From Simkania sp. (GTDB lineage: Bacteria; Chlamydiota; Chlamydiia; Chlamydiales; Simkaniaceae): 60,020 nucleotides of DNA. Shown piece after piece: positions 18,094 to 25,877 of the stretch (its first letter is position 1; every line of letters starts with the position of its first letter). The stretch lies in contig JAQFVP010000004.1 in the NCBI GenBank assembly GCA_027942475.1, positions 1-60,020 on the forward strand, read 5' to 3'. Below the pieces are notes generated by a model. That model was not told the origin of the DNA. It saw nothing but the letters and a program-made list of their open reading frames with translations, and made no database searches. Made by a program: the position numbers and the translations under genes.

Positions 18094-19017
18094 TTATTCT
18101 AGAGATTTCTCTGATGAGATCTTTTTCCCCTTAGGAATTGTCTGCAAGAATGTCTGCAACCTCCTTAACGTTCCCCGATACCCCTTGGCTGTAATCTCTT
18201 CAAAAAGTTGTTTGCCCGACGGTCGGGTGTTTTTACACCTCTTTTTTAGATAGTCTTTATGAAAACACAAAGACGCCTCTGGCAGCATTTTTTTATTTCC
18301 GGGAAGTGTCGCCATAAGTGCCCGCATTTTCCTGATGTCTCCCCGATACCCTCTTGCTGTAATTTCTTCGAGGAGTTGTTTTGATGATATAGATTCTGAT
18401 TTAGCCCCAGCTAACCTCTCTTTGAGATAATTTTCCACCTCCTCTTGCCTGGTCCGAATCATCGATAAAAAGGAACGCATTAACCTGATGTTTCCTCGGT
18501 ATCCTCTCGCTTTAATTTCTTCAAATAGTTGTCTTGATCGGATATGGCTCAGTAAATTCTCCTCTAACCTCTGTCTGAGATACCGTTTATGGAAATGCAA
18601 GGATGCCTCCAATGGGACCGCTTCCCCCTCTCGCGCCGCTGATAAAAATCTTTGCATTGTCGAAAATGCCCCCCGATACCCCCTCACTGTAATTTCTTCA
18701 AAAAGTTGTTTTGTTGATAAGCGGCATGGCCCAGCCTCCTTTACCCTCTTTTGTAGATATGTTTTGTAAAACCGCAAGGATTTTTCTGGTAAAACATTTT
18801 TTTCCTTTATCTTTGACAACAATCTTTGCACCGTCCTAAGCGTTCCTTGGTATCCCCTCGTTTTGATTTCCTCAAACAGCTGTTTGGTAGGAACGCAGTC
18901 GGGCAAAGCGCCCTCGAGCCTTTTTTTTATATAATTCTCGTGAAACTTTATTTTTTGAACGCGCGTGGGATCAGAGGGGTAGAAGGCGGTTTGATTGATA
19001 CGAAAAATTTGGCACAT
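18094..19017 (-). CDS. HTH-repeat protein F (5 units)
   Basis: The shortest N-terminus of the family: a tag (MCQIFRINQTAFYPSD) and only a few linker residues precede the first unit, without the PTIPLY motif. It has 307 residues. The five tetrads are TLRT, AFST, NIRL, DIRK and TLRR, the most varied set. Unit 4 lacks the start of helix 1 (VENYLKERLAGAK), and unit 5 has a shortened spacer (NTRPSGKQLFEEI). Unlike genes A-D it has a reasonable Shine-Dalgarno sequence (AAGGAAAA) before the ATG at 19017. It is the first gene of the array in the direction of transcription, so it may lead a transcript. Confidence 0.75.
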   Translation of the reverse strand: MCQIFRINQTAFYPSDPTRVQKIKFHENYIKKRLEGALPDCVPTKQLFEEIKTRGYQGTLRTVQRLLSKIKEKNVLPEKSLRFYKTYLQKRVKEAGPCRLSTKQLFEEITVRGYRGAFSTMQRFLSAAREGEAVPLEASLHFHKRYLRQRLEENLLSHIRSRQLFEEIKARGYRGNIRLMRSFLSMIRTRQEEVENYLKERLAGAKSESISSKQLLEEITARGYRGDIRKMRALMATLPGNKKMLPEASLCFHKDYLKKRCKNTRPSGKQLFEEITAKGYRGTLRRLQTFLQTIPKGKKISSEKSLE

Positions 19018-19463
19018 ATAATCATTTTCCTTTCGTTTAGAGGCTTAACTTTTATGCCCCCCTAAAAAAGTACATTTTCCCTTTTGGTTTGGATAAAAAA
19101 TTGTGCATGTCTTTGTCTGGCACTCAATGTATCCTATGTGGTTATTTTTTTAATAGTCAAGCCGACTGTGTTGAAAAAACAACTTCTACTCTTTGGATGG
19201 GTTCCTTTTTGGAAGGGGCTCTCTTACTGCTAAATAGACATTCTTTAATTACACCCTTAGCTTGCGCATAAGTTTAGCTACATAGCTATCTGTAATCTCT
19301 ATCGCTACAAACTCCTTTTTTTTATATTAGGAAGAGTCTCTTTTTTTAAAGGAATTTTTTGTATTTTTTCTCTTAATTTTTTCAACGCAGTCCTCCTGAC
19401 CAAAGAAAATGATTGTGTTTTTAAAAAAAAAGGATAAAATCTTATCATTTAAAGTGAAAAAAA
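19018..19463. other. Intergenic region between the repeat array and potA
   Basis: About 446 AT-rich bases separate the divergent repeat gene F and potA. Short frames here start with TTG and have no family features, so I do not call a gene. The region must hold the promoters for both directions. I see no tRNA, no strong hairpin and no insertion-sequence ends. Confidence 0.5.
19413..19440 (+). promoter_or_regulatory. Candidate sigma-66/70-type promoter for potABCD
   Basis: TTGTGT at 19413-19418 and TAAAAT at 19435-19440 are separated by 16 bases of mostly A, 24 bases before the potA start. It is the best hexamer pair in this intergenic region, but the AT-rich background makes chance matches likely. 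Confidence 0.3.
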
Positions 19464-20558
19464 TTGAAAAGCATTCAATTAAAAGATGTGACCAAGTCTT
19501 TCCATGAAAGACGCATTTTACATCGGATCAATCTCACCATTCCACCGGGAGAGTTTTTTGCTCTACTCGGCCCAAGTGGGTGCGGAAAAACAACCCTACT
19601 GCGGCTGATTGCTGGATTTGAAAAAGTTGACTGTGGAGCCATTTATATCGGTGATCAAGAAATTACCCAGCTTCCAGTCAATCAGCGGCGCGTCAATTTC
19701 GTGTTTCAAAATTACGCACTTTTCCCCCATCTCAACGTGTTTGAAAATGTCGCATACAGCTTGCGCATTCAAGGTCTTGATCGCAAAGAAATAGAGGAAA
19801 GAGTAACAAAAATTCTCCAGGTAGTTCATCTAGAAAAACACGCTTTGAAGTATCAAAGCCAACTGTCTGGAGGGCAACAACAAAGAGTTGCCCTAGCGCG
19901 CGCGATCATCAATCAACCAGCTGTTTTACTACTCGATGAACCGCTTGCTGCACTCGATTTCAAACTGAGAGAAAAAATGCTCGTTGAATTGATCGATCTA
20001 CAAGATGAACTAAAAACGACGTTTGTCTATGTCACCCATGACCAATTTGAAGCGCTTACCGTCGCCGACCATATGGCCATCATGAATCATCAAGGAGAGA
20101 TTGAGCAGATTGCCACACCAAAGGAGATCTATGAATTTCCGGTTTCAAGTTTTGTTGCCAAGTTTGTGGGGACGACCAATCTGTTTGAGGGGACTTTACA
20201 CCAATTAGGGCAAAGCCCGACTATCAAAATTCCGGATCTTGGCCGTTTTCCTCTGCATATTCCCCAAAGAAAAGGGTGGATGCAAGAAGGATGCAAAGCG
20301 TCGATGAGCGTACGTCCTGAAAAAATTTTTATCACAAAAACAAAGGGGTCATACCCCGCTTCTAATACGCTCAAGGGAATTGTCTCACAAATCGTCTATT
20401 ATGGGCGTTCTACCGAATACAACGTAGTTGTCAACAATACATGCAACGTGCGGGTCTTTAAACAAAATGAAGAGCACATCTTTAAGGAGAATATCGATTA
20501 TGACGATGAGGTGGACCTTTATTGGCAAAAAGAAAACAGCCTGCTGCTAGAGAAATAA
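19464..20558 (+). CDS. potA: Spermidine/putrescine ABC transporter, ATP-binding protein
   Basis: The ATPase subunit that powers polyamine import through PotB and PotC. It shows Walker A GPSGCGKTT (about residue 34), Q-loop FQNYALFPHL, the ABC signature LSGGQQQR, Walker B VLLLDEPLAALD and the H-loop VTHD. A C-terminal TOBE-like regulatory domain follows from about residue 240 (FVGTTNLFEG onwards). It has 364 residues, typical for PotA. The only in-frame start before the conserved N-terminus (SIQLKDVTKSF) is a TTG at 19464, since a stop lies just upstream. It is the first gene of a four-gene operon, 6 bp before potB. Confidence 0.9.
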   Translation: MKSIQLKDVTKSFHERRILHRINLTIPPGEFFALLGPSGCGKTTLLRLIAGFEKVDCGAIYIGDQEITQLPVNQRRVNFVFQNYALFPHLNVFENVAYSLRIQGLDRKEIEERVTKILQVVHLEKHALKYQSQLSGGQQQRVALARAIINQPAVLLLDEPLAALDFKLREKMLVELIDLQDELKTTFVYVTHDQFEALTVADHMAIMNHQGEIEQIATPKEIYEFPVSSFVAKFVGTTNLFEGTLHQLGQSPTIKIPDLGRFPLHIPQRKGWMQEGCKASMSVRPEKIFITKTKGSYPASNTLKGIVSQIVYYGRSTEYNVVVNNTCNVRVFKQNEEHIFKENIDYDDEVDLYWQKENSLLLEK

Positions 20559-20564
20559 ATAAAG

Positions 20565-21452
20565 ATGCACACCCTCTTGCATAACATTAAAAAAAATGGG
20601 AGAAAACACCGTTTCTTTGCCATCGGATCTTTAGCTCTGGTGTGGCAACTCCTCTTTTTCTATCTTCCACTTATCTTAACAATTTCAAGTAGCTGCTACC
20701 AGCTTTCAGGGGGCGACAGCTTTCAGGGATGGACAACTCAACACTTTCGAATGCTTTTTTCTAAAATGCATTTGAGCATCATTGCGCACTCCTTTGCGTT
20801 GGCCACAACCACCGCGGTTCTTTGCCTTTTGGTCGCTTTCCCCCTGGCGCACTTCATCGCCTTCCACAGCGGACGGTATCAAACCCTTTTGCTCTTTTTT
20901 TTAATTGTCCCTTTTTGGACCAATTTTTTGCTCCATGTCTACGCTTGGTTTTTTGTCTTAGAACGGGGCGGAGTTTTAAACAACCTCCTCCTTATATTAG
21001 GGCTTATTCAGACCCCCATCCATTTTTTAAATTCCCCTTTTTCTGTGCTTCTGATGATGGTCTACTGCTTTTTACCCTTTATGGTCCTGCCCATCTTTTC
21101 CTCTTTGGAAAAGTTTGATAAAGGGCTGCTCGAAGCATCAAGCGATCTAGGGGCTTCTTCTTGGCAAACATTTATTAAAATTGTATTACCTTTGACATTG
21201 CCCGGCCTTCGCACCGGTTTCTTTTTGGTATTCATTCCCGCTTTTGGTGAGTTCATTGTTCCGGAGCTAATGGGGGGTGACAAACACTACTTCGTGGGCA
21301 ACGTCGTGTCACAGTATATTTTACGCAGCGAAACAAAAGAGCTCGGCGCTGCTTTGATGACGATGAGTTGTCTGCTTTTAGCCGGAGCAACATGTATCAT
21401 ATATTTCATTTTCAAACAGATATCAAAATATTTGACGAGGGGAAAACAGTGA
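20565..21452 (+). CDS. potB: Spermidine/putrescine ABC transporter, permease
   Basis: An inner-membrane permease with six expected helices. The binding-protein-dependent EAA-type loop appears as EASSDLGASSWQTFIKIVLPLTLPG (about residue 190), the docking site for PotA. It has 295 residues. The first helix, in LVWQLLFFYLPLILTI, is typical of PotB, and E-F-I-V-P-E-L is a PotB-like segment after the EAA loop. Its stop overlaps the likely GTG start of potC by 4 bp, a tight coupling typical of the two permease subunits. Confidence 0.9.
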   Translation: MHTLLHNIKKNGRKHRFFAIGSLALVWQLLFFYLPLILTISSSCYQLSGGDSFQGWTTQHFRMLFSKMHLSIIAHSFALATTTAVLCLLVAFPLAHFIAFHSGRYQTLLLFFLIVPFWTNFLLHVYAWFFVLERGGVLNNLLLILGLIQTPIHFLNSPFSVLLMMVYCFLPFMVLPIFSSLEKFDKGLLEASSDLGASSWQTFIKIVLPLTLPGLRTGFFLVFIPAFGEFIVPELMGGDKHYFVGNVVSQYILRSETKELGAALMTMSCLLLAGATCIIYFIFKQISKYLTRGKQ

Positions 21453-22267
21453 AAAAACAAATTGGAACCTCAATTGGTGGCCTACTTTTCGTCGCATTAT
21501 CTTATATTTTTTTGTATCTACCCATCTTGACTCTGATCCTTTTTTCATTCAATGCTAAAAGGTTTCCAGCTCCTTGGGATCACTGCACGCTCAAGTGGTA
21601 TCAAAACCTTTTTCACACGCAAGAGATTTGGCTCTCTTTAGGAACTTCTCTTTGCGTTGCCTTACTTTCCACTTCGTTGAGCCTTGGTATGGGGGTGCTC
21701 TTGCTTTTTTTCAAAGCGATTGGGGGCAACATTCGGAAGGCAATCCCTTTTTTCTACGGCAACTTGATTATCCCTGAGACCATGCTTGCGCTCAGTCTCG
21801 TAAGCTATTTTTCACTGTGTAAAATTGAGCTGGGTATGACCACACTCGTCGCTGCTCATACCGTACTCGGCCTCGGATTTGTCATTCCTATTCTCTATAC
21901 CCGTTACCTCCATTTGGACCAAAAATTGAGCGAAGTATCCCAAGTGTTAGGAGCGACGCAAAGCCAAACTTTTTTCAAAGTCACTCTACCTTTGCTGCGA
22001 CCTACACTCATAGCAATTGGTCTTTTGACTTTTGTATTATCGTTTGATGATTTTATTATCTCCTACTTCTGTGCGGGCACTTCGGTCACGACATTTTCTG
22101 TCTATTTACTCTCAACATTCCGTTTGGGAATAGACCCCACTATTAACGCACTTGCCACTTTTTTAATTTTGTTTAGCAGCCTGCTCGTTATACTCTTTTT
22201 TGCTATCCGTTCAGTTGGAGGTATTAGGTTTAAGGAGCTTGGGTTGGGATTAGATGTCGACAAATAA
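21449..22267 (+). CDS. potC: Spermidine/putrescine ABC transporter, second permease
   Basis: The partner permease of PotB. The frame is open back to 21368 inside potB, but the GTG at 21449 overlaps the potB stop (GTGA) and is preceded by GAGGGG. It gives 272 residues, the family size. Six hydrophobic segments are visible. The EAA loop reads EVSQVLGATQSQTFFKVTLPLLRP. L-S-F-D-D-F-I-I-S-Y-F is a well-known PotC segment. It precedes potD by about 40 bp. Confidence 0.9.
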   Translation: MKKQIGTSIGGLLFVALSYIFLYLPILTLILFSFNAKRFPAPWDHCTLKWYQNLFHTQEIWLSLGTSLCVALLSTSLSLGMGVLLLFFKAIGGNIRKAIPFFYGNLIIPETMLALSLVSYFSLCKIELGMTTLVAAHTVLGLGFVIPILYTRYLHLDQKLSEVSQVLGATQSQTFFKVTLPLLRPTLIAIGLLTFVLSFDDFIISYFCAGTSVTTFSVYLLSTFRLGIDPTINALATFLILFSSLLVILFFAIRSVGGIRFKELGLGLDVDK

Positions 22268-22309
22268 AAGTAAGAAAAACAAAACCCCCGCTATTTGGAG
22301 GAAACTGTG

Positions 22310-23398
22310 ATGAAAATCACCACTTTGACATTCCGAGCGCTCATTCTTTTCCTTTGGTCTGGATTGATTTTTACAATTTTTTGGTTGATAACAGCCAATG
22401 CCTCATCCCATTCAAAAGCAAATACTTTGCATGTCTATGGATGGCCCGGCATTTTTACTGCCGAGATTTTGGAAAAATTTAAGCGGGAAACCCAATTTAA
22501 TATCGAGCTGCACACCTACTCGAGCAACGAAGAAATGCTTTGTAAAATAAAAGGAATAAAAAGTGGCGACTGCGATCTGATTATCCCCTCCGATTACGCA
22601 GTCAGATTGCTTATTCAAGAGGGACTAATTAGGCCCATCGACCACAGCCGGCTCGATTTCTTTGATTTGATTAACCCCATCTTAAAAGGGCATGAGTATG
22701 ACCCTAACAATCGGTTTGCCATCCCGTACCAATGGGAGATTTTCGGTTTTGGTATCGACCGGGACTATTTTGAAAAAAAGCAATCTCGCCCCTCGTGGGA
22801 GATGTTTTTTTCAAACCCCACCGATCCAAGCCTCAAAATAGGGATGCTAAACGATCCCATCGAGGCTATTACGTTAGCCGCTCATTACCTATTTGGTAAG
22901 GTGCGCCCTCTCGATAAGTGGCAAATACAAGAGGTTAGAAATTTGCTCTATGAGCAGAAAAAATGGGTCGAAGCCTATTGTGGCATGCAGTCCTATTATT
23001 TGCTCTCCACTAAAAATTGCCAATTAGCAGTCTGTACGAGTTCCTATATCTTTGGAAGCGCTGCTCAACACCCCCATGTACAGTTTGTACTTCCCGAGCA
23101 TGAGCAATTTATCTCTATTGAAAACATGTGCATTGCGAAAGATTCGAAAAAAGATAAGGCAATCTATGCATTCTTGAATTTTATTTATCGACCGGAAAAT
23201 CAGGCACCTATCATCAACAATTTCTTTGCATTTCCGGCAACTACCGACATCACTTCTTATTTAAATATACAAATACCTGAATACGGCGAGATTCTCAAAA
23301 ATAGCCATCTCCTCAAAGGACGGATCAACTTTATACATCCCATAATTTCTGAGAGGGAAACGCAAAACCTTTGGATCGATATAAAATCAAAGCTTTAA
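22310..23398 (+). CDS. potD: Spermidine/putrescine-binding periplasmic protein
   Basis: The solute receptor of the PotABCD importer. The ATG at 22310 has a strong GGAGGA 7 bases upstream; the further TTG at 22295 is not needed. It gives 362 residues. A long hydrophobic segment near residues 10-28 (LILFLWSGLIFTIFWLI) acts as signal peptide or membrane anchor. The mature start LHVYGWPGIFTAEIL corresponds to the PotD family's YNWTEY region. D-L-I-I-P-S-D-Y-A-V and Y-Q-W-E-I-F-G-F-G are further binding-protein segments. No lipobox Cys is evident, so it may be retained as an uncleaved anchor. Confidence 0.87.
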   Translation: MKITTLTFRALILFLWSGLIFTIFWLITANASSHSKANTLHVYGWPGIFTAEILEKFKRETQFNIELHTYSSNEEMLCKIKGIKSGDCDLIIPSDYAVRLLIQEGLIRPIDHSRLDFFDLINPILKGHEYDPNNRFAIPYQWEIFGFGIDRDYFEKKQSRPSWEMFFSNPTDPSLKIGMLNDPIEAITLAAHYLFGKVRPLDKWQIQEVRNLLYEQKKWVEAYCGMQSYYLLSTKNCQLAVCTSSYIFGSAAQHPHVQFVLPEHEQFISIENMCIAKDSKKDKAIYAFLNFIYRPENQAPIINNFFAFPATTDITSYLNIQIPEYGEILKNSHLLKGRINFIHPIISERETQNLWIDIKSKL

Positions 23399-23417
23399 GG
23401 GGCGAAATCAATGTCCA

Positions 23418-24641
23418 CTAAGAGGGGGTCAACATCTCGATCTGTTTTTCAAATTCGATACTTCGAAACGTTTTAGAACCTGGACGCATCCGAATGACAG
23501 CTTTCACAAACTTTCTGAGCTTAGAGAGGTCCGCTTTGAGCCCCTTTTTGAGTTGTTTGATTTTTAAAGAGAGCTCGCGGGATTTTTCTAGGTTACTCCC
23601 TTTTTTCCCAAAAGTGTGATGCTCGCGACTCAAGCGGCGAATTTCTGCAATTTTATTGCATAATATCTCTGTAAATGTGTCTACCTTGGCGAAGAGAGGC
23701 TGCGCGTTTCCACGCCAAAAGCGTCTAATTTCTTTTTTACTCTCAATCACTATGCGCTCTTTGATTTGAAAAGAATTTACCCTTCTAAGCCCTGAAGCGA
23801 GCCTACATCGACTCAAGATCCAAATAATCCACTTGGTGGGATCAAAATGGTACCACTTCACACCATTGCGGTAATCGTTTGCGTACGTGTGGTGGTAGTT
23901 GTGGTATCCCTCGCCAAAAGTCAAAAGGGAAATGCAGTAGTTATCGACAGCAGAGTGTTCTTGGCTAAAAGATTGAGCTCCCCAAAAGTGAGCTAGGGAA
24001 TTGATACACCAAGTTAAGTGGTGCAAAGCAAAGAGACGCACCCCCCAGGCAAGTACAAAAGCGCCGAGATAGTCGCTCAGTAAAAATCCGACTAGCAAGG
24101 TGACGAGCACGTTGGTAATGACCAAGAGAGGAAGGTAGAATCGATGTTGAAACGCAACCAGCTTGTTGCGCCAAAGATCTGCCACCTTTTTTTTGTCCAT
24201 AGGGGGTAACTTTTTAAAAAGCCAAAAGAGATGTGCATACATGAACCCTTTTTTAATGCAGTACGGGTCCCGATCGGTGTCGACATAAGCGTGATGATTG
24301 CGATGGTCATGCGCCCACTGCAGGGCGCTTCCCTGCGTTGCCATTGTTGCAAAAAACAAAATGAGAGCCTCGATGGCTTTGTTTACCTTGTACGTGGGGT
24401 GAGCATAGAGCCTATGATAGCCAAGAGTAATTCCAAGACCTGTAAGATAGACTAAAATAGCCGAATAGAGGCAAAGACCCAAGCTCGGTTTTTGGTAAAT
24501 AAAGTAAAAGGGAAGACCAATAAGCAGGGCTAAATGATACCCCGAAATGAACAGGGCATTGGCCCACTCTATTTTCCATTTTTTCAAAATACTATTTACT
24601 CTTGCTTTAAGATAAGGATAATCACTGCCAAGAAGCTTCAA
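23418..24641 (-). CDS. Delta-9-type acyl desaturase (membrane fatty acid desaturase)
   Basis: A membrane di-iron desaturase that puts a cis double bond into acyl chains. All three His boxes are present: HRLYAH (76-81), HDHRNHH (111-117) and HNYHH (about 250), with four hydrophobic segments around them. This is the acyl-CoA/acyl-lipid delta-9 class. A C-terminal extension of about 110 charged, helical residues after the catalytic domain is unusual. The reading frame starts with TTG at 24641; no ATG precedes the conserved part and no good Shine-Dalgarno sequence is visible, so the start is uncertain. It lies directly downstream of acpP and the fab genes. The reaction needs oxygen and an electron donor. 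Confidence 0.88.
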   Translation of the reverse strand: MKLLGSDYPYLKARVNSILKKWKIEWANALFISGYHLALLIGLPFYFIYQKPSLGLCLYSAILVYLTGLGITLGYHRLYAHPTYKVNKAIEALILFFATMATQGSALQWAHDHRNHHAYVDTDRDPYCIKKGFMYAHLFWLFKKLPPMDKKKVADLWRNKLVAFQHRFYLPLLVITNVLVTLLVGFLLSDYLGAFVLAWGVRLFALHHLTWCINSLAHFWGAQSFSQEHSAVDNYCISLLTFGEGYHNYHHTYANDYRNGVKWYHFDPTKWIIWILSRCRLASGLRRVNSFQIKERIVIESKKEIRRFWRGNAQPLFAKVDTFTEILCNKIAEIRRLSREHHTFGKKGSNLEKSRELSLKIKQLKKGLKADLSKLRKFVKAVIRMRPGSKTFRSIEFEKQIEMLTPS

Positions 24642-24670
24642 TTAGACCAAAATTTGAGCTTTTTTAGGGC

Positions 24671-24919
24671 TTAAGATGGGGTGTTATCCCCCTTTTTCAA
24701 TTCAATGTAGTGCACCACATCACCGACTGTCTTGAGCTTTTCTGCTTCTTCTTCTGAAATTTCAAACCCAAACTTCTCTTCAAAAGTCATGATCAGCTCG
24801 GTCAAATCGAGAGAGTCGGCGTTCAAATCTTCCACAAAAGATTTCTCGAGAGTGACATCTTGCGCATCAACCCCCAACTGTTCAACGACAACATCTATGA
24901 CTTCTTCTTTTAATGACAT
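24671..24919 (-). CDS. acpP: Acyl carrier protein
   Basis: The 82-residue acidic carrier of acyl intermediates in fatty acid and lipid A synthesis. The phosphopantetheine site is the Ser in [14 protein letters not shown]. It ends in a short tail ([11 protein letters not shown]). The ATG at 24919 has AAAGGAA upstream. About 180 AT-rich bases separate it from fabG, so it may have its own promoter. It is modified by AcpS (7793-8161) and serves FabD, FabH and LpxD encoded nearby. Confidence 0.97.
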   Translation of the reverse strand: MSLKEEVIDVVVEQLGVDAQDVTLEKSFVEDLNADSLDLTELIMTFEEKFGFEISEEEAEKLKTVGDVVHYIELKKGDNTPS

Positions 24920-25100
24920 ACACCCGAATTCCTTTTTTCAAATTGCAATTGAAAGGTAAGGACTCTTTATTTCCAACAAAAACACCTCCCAACTCATATC
25001 GCTCCATTCTAAGGAAGGAATAAATATTATACAAGGACAGAGCTCGCTTTCTTTTTTTCAACCTATGTTTAAACGCTTAAGTTGCCTAGAAACACTTGCT

Positions 25101-25856
25101 TTACGCAATCATTCCGCCATCTATTGTGAGCACGTGCCCTGTAATGTAGTTAGACATATCACTTGCTAGAAAAAGAGCGGCGTCTCCAATTTCGACGGGG
25201 CTTCCAAAACGGCCCATCGGAATCCGGGACAAAACCGCCTCTTTTTGCTCATCCGTGAGCCTATCTGTCATGGGCGTGGTAAAAAAACCGGGAGCGATAC
25301 AATTGACGCAAATGTTGCGCGGCCCCAGCTCTTTTGCAAGAGACCTGGTAAGTCCAACCATACCGAGCTTAGAAGCTGCGTAACTTACCTGACCCGGACT
25401 ACCCCTAAGGCCAACAACCGAGGCCACATTAATGATTTTTCCCTTGCGCATCTTGATCATTGGCTGGACAAAAGCGTGGCAGAGATTATAAACCGATTTG
25501 AGGTTGGTGTTAATTACATAATCCCAATCCTCTTCGACCATACGGATGAAAAGCTTATCACGAATCACACCGGCGCAGTTGACCAAGATATCTACTTGTT
25601 TCCATGAATCGAGTAGACTCTTGGCAGCGCGGCTCACCTGCTCTTTCTTAGATACGTCAACAATCTCAAAACGAACTGTTTGGTCTGAGCAATTCCTGCG
25701 GCTGCGCATCATCTTCGCAGTCTCTTCGGCTCTCTGAAGGTGGGTGCCAAAAATAGCGACATGAGCACCTTGCTCGACAAAAGAGAGGGCAATTTGTTGG
25801 CCCAGACCAGATGTACCCCCCGTGATCAGGGCTTTTTTATCTTTTAATAACTTCAT
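25101..25856 (-). CDS. fabG: 3-oxoacyl-[acyl-carrier-protein] reductase
   Basis: An NADPH-dependent short-chain dehydrogenase that reduces beta-ketoacyl-ACP. It shows the nucleotide-binding TGGTSGLGQQ, NCAGV, the catalytic Ser in VASVVGLRGSPG and Y-x-x-x-K in YAASKLGMVGL, and the FabG-type end YITGHVLTIDGGM. It has 251 residues. It is third in a fabH-fabD-fabG order recalled from Chlamydia (CT239-CT237), 21 bp after fabD. Confidence 0.96.
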   Translation of the reverse strand: MKLLKDKKALITGGTSGLGQQIALSFVEQGAHVAIFGTHLQRAEETAKMMRSRRNCSDQTVRFEIVDVSKKEQVSRAAKSLLDSWKQVDILVNCAGVIRDKLFIRMVEEDWDYVINTNLKSVYNLCHAFVQPMIKMRKGKIINVASVVGLRGSPGQVSYAASKLGMVGLTRSLAKELGPRNICVNCIAPGFFTTPMTDRLTDEQKEAVLSRIPMGRFGSPVEIGDAALFLASDMSNYITGHVLTIDGGMIA

Positions 25857-25877
25857 CTCATCACTTGTTATATGCGA

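Larger units (their letters stand above)
10029..19017 (-). repeat. Six-gene array carrying about 39 copies of a helix-turn-helix-like protein repeat
   Basis: Six consecutive same-strand genes consist of 7, 8, 5, 7, 7 and 5 units of 55-60 residues (in order from low to high coordinates). The unit reads roughly S-L-x-F-H-K-x-Y-L-K-x-R-L-E, a spacer of about 10 ending in K-Q-L-F-E-E-I, then 3 variable residues, G-Y-R-G, a variable tetrad, L-Q-x-F-L-S-x-I-R and a Lys-rich linker. Three helices are expected, the last two forming an HTH. In the DNA the units recur about every 170-180 bp. They are protein-coding and diverged, so this is not a CRISPR. Unit similarity is direct; the structural reading comes from likeness to IS21/ISL3 transposase HTHs. 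Confidence 0.9.

Noticed and set aside
10029-19017. Regularly spaced repeats that might be taken for a CRISPR array
   Set aside because: The period is about 170-180 bp, the units are diverged and all lie in frame within long genes, with no short identical repeats or unique spacers and no cas genes.
19089-19271. 60-codon frame between the repeat array and potA
   Set aside because: It starts with TTG, has no ribosome site, no family features, and lies in AT-rich DNA expected to hold promoters.
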